Part shown: in pieces, positions 1-5,846 of the stretch
Position numbering within the stretch: the first letter of the stretch is position 1
How the letters are laid out: each line of letters begins with the position of its first letter
Origin: Sulfurovum sp.
GTDB lineage: Bacteria; Campylobacterota; Campylobacteria; Campylobacterales; Sulfurovaceae
Direction of reading: 5' to 3'
Length of the DNA stretch: 5,874 bases
NCBI GenBank assembly: GCA_020726085.1
Contig: DYTG01000087.1
Location: 1-5,874, forward strand
Notes under the pieces: model-generated
The model's database searches: none
What the model was told of the DNA's origin: nothing
What the model saw: the letters and a program-made list of their open reading frames with translations, nothing else
Made by a program: the position numbers and the translations under genes

Positions 1-44
1 TGGTTGGGTAGTTTTTACTCTTGTATCAATATGGTACAACAACC

Positions 45-93
45 GTAGGTGCGACCATGTCACACGCTTTTTGTGCGACATGGTCGCACCTAC
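45..93. repeat. Long palindromic (REP-like) element
   Basis: A 17-bp arm, GTAGGTGCGACCATGTC (45-61), is exactly complementary to GACATGGTCGCACCTAC (77-93). After one A/C mismatch (62/76) pairing resumes for three more base pairs (63-65 with 73-75), leaving a 7-base loop GCTTTTT (66-72). The 3' arm holds a smaller palindrome, GTGCGAC-ATG-GTCGCAC (73-89), and the 5' arm holds the same palindrome with one substitution at 62, so the element is a palindrome made of palindromes. No T-run follows on either strand, so it is not a standard intrinsic terminator. The form suggests a dispersed REP-like or non-autonomous mobile element. That is inference, because only one copy is visible here. Confidence 0.8.
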
Positions 94-136
94 AAATTCA
101 AAATATTTCTTAAAATTCATTGCTTTGTTTGGACGT

Positions 137-166
137 TTGGCAGTGCTAAGTCTACTAATTTATAAT
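137..166 (+). promoter_or_regulatory. Candidate sigma-70-type promoter
   Basis: TTGGCA (137-142) matches the -35 consensus at five of six positions. It is followed by an 18-bp spacer and a perfect -10 hexamer TATAAT (161-166). It points toward the IS3 remnant and the yigZ-flavin reductase-pdxA operon. No other convincing promoter is visible before 434, so it may have been the transposase promoter and may now drive or add to operon transcription. The rest of 94-251 is AT-rich and shows nothing else I can support. Confidence 0.5.
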
Positions 167-251
167 ACCCCAACAAATAAAAACAACTTTTAAACAGATC
201 TAATTCAAAATAGACTAAAATTAAATAAAAAAAGTAAAGAGAGAGCAAAAG

Positions 252-345
252 GTGAGTCGTAAAAGAACCGTATATCCAACGCAGTTAAAAACTCAATTGG
301 TACTAGAGCTACTCAAAAGGTGAAAAGAGAGTCAATGAAATAGCC
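252..345 (+). pseudogene. IS3-family transposase orfA 5' remnant, frameshifted
   Basis: From GTG at 252 the DNA reads VSRKRTVYPTQLKTQLVLEL and on to a TGA at 321. Shifting by one base at the A-run 315-318 restores LLKGEKRVNEIA. Together this resembles the N-terminal helix-turn-helix start of IS3-family OrfA proteins (the pattern R-K-R-x-Y-x-x-x-x-K-x-x-x-V-L-E, then GEK-x-x-NEIA). Recognition is from memory of the family. After about 345 the shifted frame stays open to a TAA at 409-411, but its residues no longer look like OrfA, and neither OrfB nor a right end is present. The element is therefore a short, inactive 5' fragment. Purine-rich sequence at 236-246 could be its old ribosome binding site. 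A left terminal repeat could not be identified. Confidence 0.55.
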
Positions 346-433
346 TATCTTGCATTCGCAATGTTCTGTTTTAATGGGGTAATTTTTAAAGTGTACAACA
401 TCAGTTTTTAAGTAATTGTGGATAAAATATCTC

Positions 434-988
434 ATGCAAACTATTCATGAAACCTTTATCTATACCTACTCAATCAATCGCTCCAAATTCATCGCCCATC
501 TTACGCCTAGTTACAATTTCAAAACACTTTTGGCTCAACTTACAATCGACCATCCCAAAGCCAATCATATTGTTTATGCTACCCGTGAACTCAACGCCTT
601 TGAACAAATCGTTGAAAACTTTAGCGACGATGGTGAACCCAAAGGGTGTGCAGGGATTCCTACCCTCAATGTCCTTAGAGGTAATGAGCTTATCAATGTC
701 GCTTTGCTAAGTGTTCGCTACTTTGGCGGTATAGAGCTAGGTACGGGAGGGATGGCAAGAGCTTATGGGAGTGCGGTCAAAGAGGTGATAGCCGTTGCCT
801 CATTGCAACCCTATCAAAAGCTTGTCGAGTACCGTTTTGTAAGCCCTTACAATCACGTCGAATCCATCCTCTATCATCTTAAGCAATTGGAGATTATCCA
901 TATCGAACGAGAGTTTAGGATAGAGGATGTCAAATGGAAGCTCAAAGCCAATCAAGAGGCAATAGAGGCACTCAAAAAGAGACTCTAA
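434..988 (+). CDS. YigZ/IMPACT (UPF0029) family protein
   Basis: A 184-residue cytosolic protein of the YigZ/IMPACT family. Eukaryotic IMPACT modulates Gcn2 signalling; the bacterial role is unsettled, so no precise function is assigned. Family hallmarks are visible: SKFIAHL (residues 17-23), HPKANH (40-45), DDGEPKGCAGIP (65-76) and VRYFGGIELGTGGMARAYG (94-112). These make up the N-terminal domain, and residues of about 127-184 fit the small ferredoxin-like C-terminal domain. Length is slightly below the 204 residues of E. coli YigZ. The frame is open upstream to a TTG at 416, but ATG at 434 puts the family's N-terminal pattern at the right distance. No strong Shine-Dalgarno precedes it. The gene is first in a three-gene operon, with the next start 20 bp after its TAA. 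There are no signal peptide or membrane segments. Confidence 0.9.
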   Translation: MQTIHETFIYTYSINRSKFIAHLTPSYNFKTLLAQLTIDHPKANHIVYATRELNAFEQIVENFSDDGEPKGCAGIPTLNVLRGNELINVALLSVRYFGGIELGTGGMARAYGSAVKEVIAVASLQPYQKLVEYRFVSPYNHVESILYHLKQLEIIHIEREFRIEDVKWKLKANQEAIEALKKRL

Positions 989-997
989 ATCACTATC

Positions 998-1003
998 AAG
1001 GAG
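998..1003 (+). promoter_or_regulatory. Ribosome binding site, flavin reductase-like gene
   Basis: AAGGAG lies five bases before ATG 1009. It decides the start: the reading frame is open back to 934 inside yigZ, but no comparable site serves an earlier codon, and residues before 1009 do not resemble the family. Confidence 0.85.
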
Positions 1004-1008
1004 AAAAA

Positions 1009-1575
1009 ATGATTACTATGCAACACCTAAGTCCCGATGCGATATACAAATTGATGGCTACTTATATTGTCCCACGTCCCATTGCGTGGATTGTGACGCA
1101 AAACGAGGAGGGGCTTATCAATATCGCTCCTTTTAGCTACTTCGCACCGCTAAGCTCTACTCCCCCTAGCGTCGTTGTCTCTATCGGACACAAAGAAGAC
1201 GCAACGCCCAAAGACACATTGGCAAATATTCGCTCAAGCAAAAAAGCCACGATTTGCATGGTGCCTCAAGAGTTTATGGAGAGGATGCACCTTAGCTCCA
1301 AAGCCCTAGAGGCCAATATGAGTGAAGCGGAGTTTTTTGATATTCCAACGATTGAAAAAATCCAAGAGTTTGCACCCATGGTAGAGGGGGTAAGTGTCGC
1401 TTTTTTTTGTGAGTTGCTTCAAGAGATTGATTTGCAAGGCTCTTCTACTGTTCCTCTTATTTTGGAGATTAAGCACACTTTTGTAGCGGATAATCCTCAA
1501 ATGCCCATCGCGCGGATTGGGAGAAGTTATGCCGCAATAGGCGAAGCCCTAAAAGCTCCAGCCCTAGGAGAGTAG
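1009..1575 (+). CDS. Flavin reductase-like FMN-binding split-barrel protein
   Basis: A 188-residue cytosolic protein of the flavin reductase-like family (DIM6/NTAB type, FMN-binding split barrel). Members bind FMN and act as flavin reductases or small flavoprotein oxidoreductases; the substrate cannot be told from sequence. Family wording is clear: VPRPIAWIVT (21-30, the usual PRPIAW start of the barrel), NIAPFSYFAPLSSTPP (38-53, flavin contact loop), KDTLANI (68-74, close to the family's KDT-x-x-N-I), and STVPLILEIKHTFVAD (146-161) toward the C-terminal strands. ATG 1009 is chosen over an in-frame ATG at 1018 because AAGGAG is five bases before 1009. The gene lies between yigZ (20 bp) and pdxA (abutting). 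PNPOx-type enzymes of vitamin B6 metabolism share this fold, but the sequence reads as flavin reductase, not PdxH. A T8 run sits at 1401-1408. Confidence 0.85.
   Translation: MITMQHLSPDAIYKLMATYIVPRPIAWIVTQNEEGLINIAPFSYFAPLSSTPPSVVVSIGHKEDATPKDTLANIRSSKKATICMVPQEFMERMHLSSKALEANMSEAEFFDIPTIEKIQEFAPMVEGVSVAFFCELLQEIDLQGSSTVPLILEIKHTFVADNPQMPIARIGRSYAAIGEALKAPALGE
1566..1570 (+). promoter_or_regulatory. Ribosome binding site of pdxA inside upstream gene
   Basis: AGGAG lies within the last codons of the flavin reductase-like gene, five bases before the pdxA ATG. The upstream TAG (1573-1575) directly abuts that ATG, so translation of pdxA is probably coupled to its neighbour. Confidence 0.8.
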
Positions 1576-2502
1576 ATGCAAAAAAAGAGTGTAGCCGTAT
1601 CGATTGGTGATTTAAACGGCATAGGTATAGAGATTGCTTTGAGGTCACACGAGCGTATCAAAGAGATGGTTGAGCCTATCTATTGTGTCGATGATGCCAT
1701 GGTAGAACAAGCTGCGAAGCTTTTGGGGATTGAAGTACCCAGTGATTTTCATACCGCCAAGGTGTGCAACACTGTTTTTGAGATTACACCCTCTTGCATT
1801 ACCAAAGAGGCAGGGGGATACTCCTATCGCTCATTTTTCAAAGCCATAGAGCTGTGTGTAAACGGCTTTTGTGATGCAGCGCTCACACTTCCTATCCACA
1901 AAAAAGCGTGGGAAAAAGCGGATGTGAAGTACAAAGGACATACCGATGCTTTGAGGGATAGATTTCAAGCCGATGCGATTATGATGCTAGGGTGTGAGGA
2001 GATGTATGTAGCCTTATACACTGAACACATCCCACTCAAAGAGGTAGCCAATCATCTAACGTATGTAAAATTTTACACGTTTTTGGAGGATTTTTATCGT
2101 TGTGTTACGCTTAGAGAGGATGAAAAGGTGGCGGTATTGGGGCTTAATCCTCATAGCGGCGATGGGGGGGTGTTGGGTGATGAGGAGATAGAGATAATCC
2201 AACCCGCCATTGGGGCTATCAATGCCAAACTGGGCAAAGATATTTTTGAAGGAGCCATCGTACCCGATATCGCCTTTACGCCTAAAGTGCGTCAAAACTA
2301 TCGCTACTTTATCGCTCTCTATCACGACCAAGGTTTAGCACCGCTCAAAGCCCTCTATTTTGATGAGAGTATCAACGTATCGCTCAATTTGCCTATCATG
2401 AGAGTCTCCGTCGATCACGGTACGGCGTTTGATATCGCCTACAAGGGCAAAAATCCCTCAAATTTGAGCTATATCAACGCTATAAAATATCTTATGACTT
2501 GA
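1576..2502 (+). CDS. pdxA: 4-hydroxythreonine-4-phosphate dehydrogenase
   Basis: A 308-residue cytosolic enzyme of the DXP-dependent pyridoxal 5'-phosphate pathway. It oxidises 4-phosphohydroxy-L-threonine with NAD(P)+; the product decarboxylates to the amino-ketone that PdxJ condenses with deoxyxylulose phosphate. The three metal-binding histidines, matched to E. coli H166, H211 and H266, are H151 (TEHIPL), H193 (LNPHSG) and H250 (LYHDQG). Substrate-site GHTD (121-124), PD 230-231 and SVDHGTAFDIAY (278-289) are also present. The usual N-terminal GDPAGIGPE appears as GDLNGIGIE, and I recall a similar variation in Helicobacter. E. coli PdxA has 329 residues, so this is the shorter Campylobacterota-type form. 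pdxJ, often adjacent in this group, is not in the window. The gene closes the operon, is intact, and contains a G7 run at 2164-2170. Confidence 0.96.
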   Translation: MQKKSVAVSIGDLNGIGIEIALRSHERIKEMVEPIYCVDDAMVEQAAKLLGIEVPSDFHTAKVCNTVFEITPSCITKEAGGYSYRSFFKAIELCVNGFCDAALTLPIHKKAWEKADVKYKGHTDALRDRFQADAIMMLGCEEMYVALYTEHIPLKEVANHLTYVKFYTFLEDFYRCVTLREDEKVAVLGLNPHSGDGGVLGDEEIEIIQPAIGAINAKLGKDIFEGAIVPDIAFTPKVRQNYRYFIALYHDQGLAPLKALYFDESINVSLNLPIMRVSVDHGTAFDIAYKGKNPSNLSYINAIKYLMT

Positions 2503-2540
2503 TGGCTGTGGCATCCATTTCACTTTAGGGCTTTAGCTCT

Positions 2541-2582
2541 TCAGAGATTTATATACTTCATAGTAGCCTTTTGCAAAAGTGC
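2541..2582 (-). pseudogene. In-frame continuation of the DUF2442/RHH gene past TGA
   Basis: After the TGA at 2583-2585 the same frame reads ALLQKATMKYINL and then ends at a second TGA (2541-2543). Joined to the preceding residues, with the stop replaced by serine, it gives NMSRSALLQKATMKYINL, the expected second helix of a ribbon-helix-helix domain. One base change (TCA to TGA) explains the interruption. The full product would be 122 residues. Sequencing error and true nonsense mutation cannot be separated here. Confidence 0.6.
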
Positions 2583-2909
2583 TCAACGGCTCATATTGTG
2601 TTCTTTTGCATATTGGTCTGCTAGGTCTAAAAAACTTGTAGATACAGAGATATTGATTCGTTTTGTCTCATTTCCAAAATCTCTTATGATACCATCTATG
2701 GAAATATCTTCATCTATTTTTTCAAAATGAATACCCATACCATTGGCAATAAGTCTATAATCTTTTAAATCATTCAATGAGACATTGGCTAATTTTTTAG
2801 TATAAGAGTAAGGTACGGTCAATACTCTATTGTTATTGAGTTCTATATACATTTTATCATTTCCAAATCCAACAGATTGGATTAATTCTCTACTCTTTAA
2901 AGTATTCAT
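2583..2909 (-). CDS. DUF2442 protein with truncated ribbon-helix-helix-like tail
   Basis: A 108-residue product. Residues 19-78 fit DUF2442: an alternating strand region MYIELNNNRVLTVPYSY, then GMGIHFEKIDEDISIDGII (58-76), the family's typical 'G-I-H-W/F-x-x-x-DED-S' ending. Residues 83-108 (KRINISVSTSFLDLADQYAK and on) read like the strand and first helix of a CopG/HicB-type ribbon-helix-helix DNA-binding domain. The product ends at NMSR where such domains usually continue S-A-L-L; the missing end survives beyond the stop (2541-2582). Function is unknown. DUF2442 genes often follow DUF4160 genes, and a toxin-antitoxin-like role is only a guess. The start is ATG 2909 with AAAGAG five bases upstream. 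GC is lower than in pdxA (19 of 60 bases in 2641-2700). The gene is convergent with pdxA, with no clear terminator between them. Confidence 0.75.
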   Translation of the reverse strand: MNTLKSRELIQSVGFGNDKMYIELNNNRVLTVPYSYTKKLANVSLNDLKDYRLIANGMGIHFEKIDEDISIDGIIRDFGNETKRINISVSTSFLDLADQYAKEHNMSR

Positions 2910-2956
2910 CCCAACTCTTTAATGGCTTTGAGAGGTGCGGGTTTTAACCTCACCAT
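2906..2956 (-). CDS. Tiny ORF overlapping the DUF2442 start
   Basis: The frame encodes MVRLKPAPLKAIKELG and its TGA overlaps the DUF2442 ATG (ATGA arrangement); the frame is open back to a TAG at 2978-2980. The tight overlap is what two coupled genes look like, so this may be the last residues of a lost upstream partner. DUF4160 proteins commonly precede DUF2442 and end in a loosely similar PLKKI-type tail. The match is weak and the ORF may have no function. Confidence 0.25.
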   Translation of the reverse strand: MVRLKPAPLKAIKELG

Positions 2957-2980
2957 GAGTGAAAGTAAACCCACTCTCTA

Positions 2981-4117
2981 TTAGGGCAGATTGGGGAAAA
3001 TGCCTTCAATGTATCGGTAGTCACCCAAATTATCGCTTACACCAATGATGTATTTATTGCCATCGCTATGGGGTGGAAGACTCCAAAGGGCTACCGATGT
3101 ATTGCCATCGCCCGATAGGAAATCATCATCGTACCATGTGCCATTGCTATCATAATAATTAACAGAGACGTGGCTAATGCCGTTTGCGTCTATCACATTA
3201 CCCATAAGAGCCGCCGTTGAATTGTTGTTGTCTTGAATGGCTACTTGACTAAAGTCTGTGAGGTATTGTATGAAAGTTTTGGTATAGGTTTTGGAGTTGT
3301 TGAATGCATCAATGACTTCGATAGTGAGGGTTTTGTTCTCTTCAACACTTTCTATAATATAATTAGTAGCACTTCCATTTAAATCTCTTTGTGTGAGATT
3401 CCCGTCGTTGTTGATTTTGACGGTTTCGATGCCGTTGAAATCTTCAACATGGAGAGTGACGCTATAGAATCCACCTGAGGGATAGATAGAACTCTCCGCA
3501 AAGTGGGTAGGCTCATCTTGTTCTTCAATGATGCCGTTATGGCTCGAAACTACCCCTTTAAGATCGGTGAGAGTAATGGTGAAATGGGTACCAAAATCGT
3601 GTGCTTGTAAGTAGTCATAATGTGGGAAAGTAAAGGTTGTATTGGCAGTAGGATTAAAAACTTCATTGCTAGTCCCATCGGTGTAGCTTACAACGATTTG
3701 TGCGATACCATCCGTATCGACAATAGTTCCCGCCAAAACTCCACCGATTAGATTGTAATCGTAGTTGATATTTTGAACCCTTACTTCACTAAAGTTGGTT
3801 GTGTTGTTGGCAATTGTTTTTTGAATCTCAACTTTTGTACGATTGCTCTCATTGCCCAAAGCATCTTTGAGTGTAATGTTAAAGATTTTGAGTCCTGCGT
3901 TGCCACTTGTGTCAAGTATGATGGTTTGTTTTTGTGCAGAGTTTGGAATATCTTGCGTGTGAACGCCATTGACAAATACCGAAACATTATCTTCAAAAGC
4001 CTCAATCAATACAGGGAGACTCTCTTTATCGGTCGTTGTCTCATGCTCTAAAAGAGGAGCTTTAGGGGGGCGTAATATCTTTGAGCTTAACGATTTTTGA
4101 GAAGCTTTGCGTTTCAA
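2981..4117 (-). CDS. Ig-like and beta-repeat C-terminal part of broken adhesin
   Basis: A 378-codon frame. The first 16 residues (MKRKASQKSLSSKILR, from a TTG) are probably an out-of-frame read-in: shifted by one base, the upstream frame gives KDITPPKAPLLEHE, the normal opening of a bacterial Ig-like domain. AGGGG five bases before the TTG is probably chance. Residues 17-100 form that domain, with VSVFVNGV (45-52) and GLKIFNITLKDALGNES (75-91). Three beta-rich units follow at about 103-200, 201-285 and 286-378. The first and third align well: NFSEVRVQ...GTIVDTDGIAQIVVSY against DFSQVAIQ...GNVIDANGISHVSVNY. It is rich in Asn, Asp, Thr and Ser, with no cysteine and no membrane segment, as in exported repeat proteins. 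As annotated it lacks a signal peptide and is probably not made as a stand-alone protein. Confidence 0.6.
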   Translation of the reverse strand: MKRKASQKSLSSKILRPPKAPLLEHETTTDKESLPVLIEAFEDNVSVFVNGVHTQDIPNSAQKQTIILDTSGNAGLKIFNITLKDALGNESNRTKVEIQKTIANNTTNFSEVRVQNINYDYNLIGGVLAGTIVDTDGIAQIVVSYTDGTSNEVFNPTANTTFTFPHYDYLQAHDFGTHFTITLTDLKGVVSSHNGIIEEQDEPTHFAESSIYPSGGFYSVTLHVEDFNGIETVKINNDGNLTQRDLNGSATNYIIESVEENKTLTIEVIDAFNNSKTYTKTFIQYLTDFSQVAIQDNNNSTAALMGNVIDANGISHVSVNYYDSNGTWYDDDFLSGDGNTSVALWSLPPHSDGNKYIIGVSDNLGDYRYIEGIFPNLP

Positions 4118-4280
4118 AATCGCCCCTCATCTCCTCAACGTTTACCTCTAAAATATTTTCAATTCCGCCTTTAAAGAGTCCGCTTGTGCCACCCTCGATG
4201 CTCTCTCCATTGAGTCTATAGCTTATTTTTGGCCGATCTCCTGTCGCATTAAGGAGTGGGATAGGATGGAGGATATCGTG
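4065..4280 (-). pseudogene. Coding linker between the two large adhesin frames
   Basis: Directly after the TAA at 4281-4283 the same frame runs 72 codons, from HDILHPIPLLNATGDRPKI through SYRLNGESIEGGTSGLFKGG to SKIVKLKDITPP, and ends at TAA 4062-4064. Composition and wording match the flanking adhesin pieces, and KDITPP joins the next frame as KDITPPKAPLLEHE if one G of 4065-4070 is removed. It has no start codon of its own next to the stop, so it is best read as part of the broken gene. Confidence 0.65.
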
Positions 4281-5558
4281 TTAATTTGGTGAATCAATAA
4301 GAGTTGGAAACAAATCAAAGGGTTGCTTATCTACATAAAGCGGAGTGTTTGAGCCTACTATCTCAATTTTGATTGTTTGAGTTGTATTATCCATGGCAAC
4401 AACTTCGAAAAGATCATGAAGAACCCCATTGGCATCCAAATCGCTAACAACACTATTTTGTGTGGACAAAGTATAGCTCCACTCCCCATTGCTATGAAGA
4501 TTCAAGACCCCATAAAGCCCCATTTTATTATCAATAACCTTAAAGAGATTAACGCCTCGTTCAATATAGATTTTGCCTTGTGTGGAACTCTTAGCAAGTG
4601 AGACCACACCGCTAAGAGTTCCTAAAATAATCGAATCAACCCCGATGATTTTAATACCCACTTGCACTTTCATGCCATCGGTTGTTTTGACATCAAAGGT
4701 CTCTCTAAACTCATCTTTTGAGGTGAGCTTGAGTATAATCTCGGTTAGTTTTTTGAGTTTATAGTGCCATAGGCCATCGCTATCAATCTTAAACGTCCCG
4801 TATGTTCCATCTACACTATAGGGTTCAAACATTGCATCGTTGGAGTATTTAATGTCAAGTTTTCCTTCAGTCATTGTTTGTACCTCTTCGATTGTCGAAC
4901 CATAAAGGTTGCCTTCGATTAGGGTATTGTGTCCTTTGATGGTAATCTCTACATTGATTTGGCTTGTAATGGCAAATAGGTCGGTAAGCGTATCGCCATC
5001 ATTGAGAGCCTTGATCTCTGGGAGGCTATTGTCAAGATGGTACTTCCAAGAGCCATCAATTTGAACTTGAAGGTCGCCGTAGTGACCTCTGTAGCTTTTG
5101 GCTTCAATGGTTTGATTGAAAGTTTTGTCAAATATATAACCATGAATATACGCCATTCCTTCAAAAATCTCTCCTATATCAAAGGTTTCATCACCAAACT
5201 CAACAATAACTACAGCGGTTGCTCCATTGATGGTGGCTACCTCAAAAGACTCTTTTATAGACTTTGTTAAATCCATTCCGTTTAATTCGATACTGGCAAA
5301 GTCAAGCTGATAAATCCATTTGCCCGATTCAAAAATCTCAAATTTACCGTATTGACCACTAAGCGTATGGGAAACAAAAGTATAATGGCTAGGATCGCTA
5401 TAGAGTTGTCCTGCTGTTTGAGGAGTGCTTAAAGTAACAAAACGGTAGAGATCACCGCTAATAAGGGTAGTTTCATTGGTTTCAGTAGGCTGTGTGGTGC
5501 GAATGATGGAGCCAATGAGTACTCTTTGATCGGTACGGCAATCAATTCTATCATACAC
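4281..5558 (-). CDS. VCBS-repeat N-terminal part of broken adhesin
   Basis: A 425-codon frame with four degenerate VCBS units. Each carries the core 'G-x-YG-x-x-x-x-x-x-G-x-W-x-Y-x-L' followed by a segment like 'L-x-x-x-F-x-V-x-x-x-(D)G-x-x-x-x-V-x-I-x-I-x-G'. The cores start at residues 68 (GQYGKFEIFESGKWIYQLD), 158 (GHYGDLQVQIDGSWKYHLD), 251 (GTYGTFKIDSDGLWHYKL) and 347 (GLYGVLNLHSNGEWSYTL), so the period grows from 90 to 93 to 96 residues. VCBS domains occur in large exported adhesins. The GTG at 5558 has no Shine-Dalgarno, and the frame is open and protein-like for 96 codons upstream, so it is not the true start. The TAA 4281-4283 is probably a premature stop. Confidence 0.65.
   Translation of the reverse strand: MYDRIDCRTDQRVLIGSIIRTTQPTETNETTLISGDLYRFVTLSTPQTAGQLYSDPSHYTFVSHTLSGQYGKFEIFESGKWIYQLDFASIELNGMDLTKSIKESFEVATINGATAVVIVEFGDETFDIGEIFEGMAYIHGYIFDKTFNQTIEAKSYRGHYGDLQVQIDGSWKYHLDNSLPEIKALNDGDTLTDLFAITSQINVEITIKGHNTLIEGNLYGSTIEEVQTMTEGKLDIKYSNDAMFEPYSVDGTYGTFKIDSDGLWHYKLKKLTEIILKLTSKDEFRETFDVKTTDGMKVQVGIKIIGVDSIILGTLSGVVSLAKSSTQGKIYIERGVNLFKVIDNKMGLYGVLNLHSNGEWSYTLSTQNSVVSDLDANGVLHDLFEVVAMDNTTQTIKIEIVGSNTPLYVDKQPFDLFPTLIDSPN
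4353..5459 (-). repeat. Four tandem VCBS-like protein repeats
   Basis: The repeats are visible at protein level only. The YG...G-W-x-Y cores begin near 5357, 5087, 4808 and 4520, a spacing of 270, 279 and 288 bases. The units have diverged widely from one another, so the array is old rather than a recent expansion. Confidence 0.7.
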
Positions 5559-5846
5559 CGTAGGGTCTAAAAATTGAGCAATATCAACACTGCTTGAAGT
5601 TGCAACAAGCGGAATGGTTGTTTCATTACATACAATGCTACTTTGAGGAGTTTGTGGGTCCAGATGGTAACCAAGGATGCATTGAGTAAAAGAAGGATTG
5701 GTAAGCGTTAATTGGTTAAATGCGTAAACAATCTCTTCAATAAGTGTCGCAACGGTTGCATTTGGGTTGGTTTGAGTTGTGTTGAGATTAAAATAGCCCG
5801 TGGGAGCAAAGGGTAGAATATAACGCTGTGTGCTGTGCGGATTGTG
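5559..5846 (-). pseudogene. Adhesin coding sequence upstream of the apparent GTG
   Basis: Ninety-six codons, in frame with the VCBS region and with no ATG, GTG or TTG start. It includes RYILPFAPTGYFNLNTTQ, ATVATLIEEIVYAFNQLTLT and VCNETTIPLVATSSSVDIA. It looks like exported-protein sequence but matches no domain I recognise. It contains two of the few cysteines in the gene. It begins after a TAA at 5847-5849. Confidence 0.55.

Larger units (their letters stand above)
2981..5846 (-). pseudogene. Disrupted VCBS/Ig-like repeat surface adhesin
   Basis: The open frames on this strand read as one long secreted or surface repeat protein. From N to C they give a leading region (5559-5846), four VCBS-like units (about 4353-5459), a linker (4065-4352), an Ig-like domain, and three related beta-rich units ending at the TAA 2981-2983. 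Two disruptions separate the pieces: an in-frame TAA at 4281-4283, after which the frame stays open and protein-like for 72 codons, and a one-base excess in the G6 run 4065-4070. At the 5' side the frame meets a TAA at 5847-5849, and every frame has a stop close to the window edge, so a third lesion is likely. Repeat proteins of this type are usually exported and mediate adhesion or biofilm formation. No signal peptide, start codon or C-terminal export signal is visible here. Phase variation or assembly error are alternatives to decay. Confidence 0.7.

Noticed and set aside
45..93. Intrinsic transcription terminator
   Set aside because: The stem is strong, but no T-run follows it on either strand.
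423..428. TAAAAT as a -10 element for yigZ
   Set aside because: It would leave almost no leader before ATG 434 and has no matching -35.
416..433. TTG start extending the YigZ-family protein by six residues
   Set aside because: It has no Shine-Dalgarno, and ATG 434 gives the usual distance to the SKFIA motif.
934..1008. Upstream start for the flavin reductase-like gene inside yigZ
   Set aside because: The extra 25 residues do not resemble the family, and AAGGAG sits five bases before ATG 1009.
2503..2582. Terminator between the convergent genes
   Set aside because: Only short pairings are visible (AGGGCT/AGCTCT with a tiny loop, and CTTTTGCAAAAG at 2568-2579), without a stable stem plus T-run.
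2583..2585. TGA as a selenocysteine codon in the DUF2442/RHH gene
   Set aside because: The position is normally serine in ribbon-helix-helix domains, not a redox cysteine, and I saw no clear SECIS-like hairpin just downstream. A point mutation is simpler.
2939..2972. Imperfect inverted repeat GGGTTTTA...TAAACCC
   Set aside because: It has only seven pairs, a bulge and a loop of about 20 bases, so it is probably chance.
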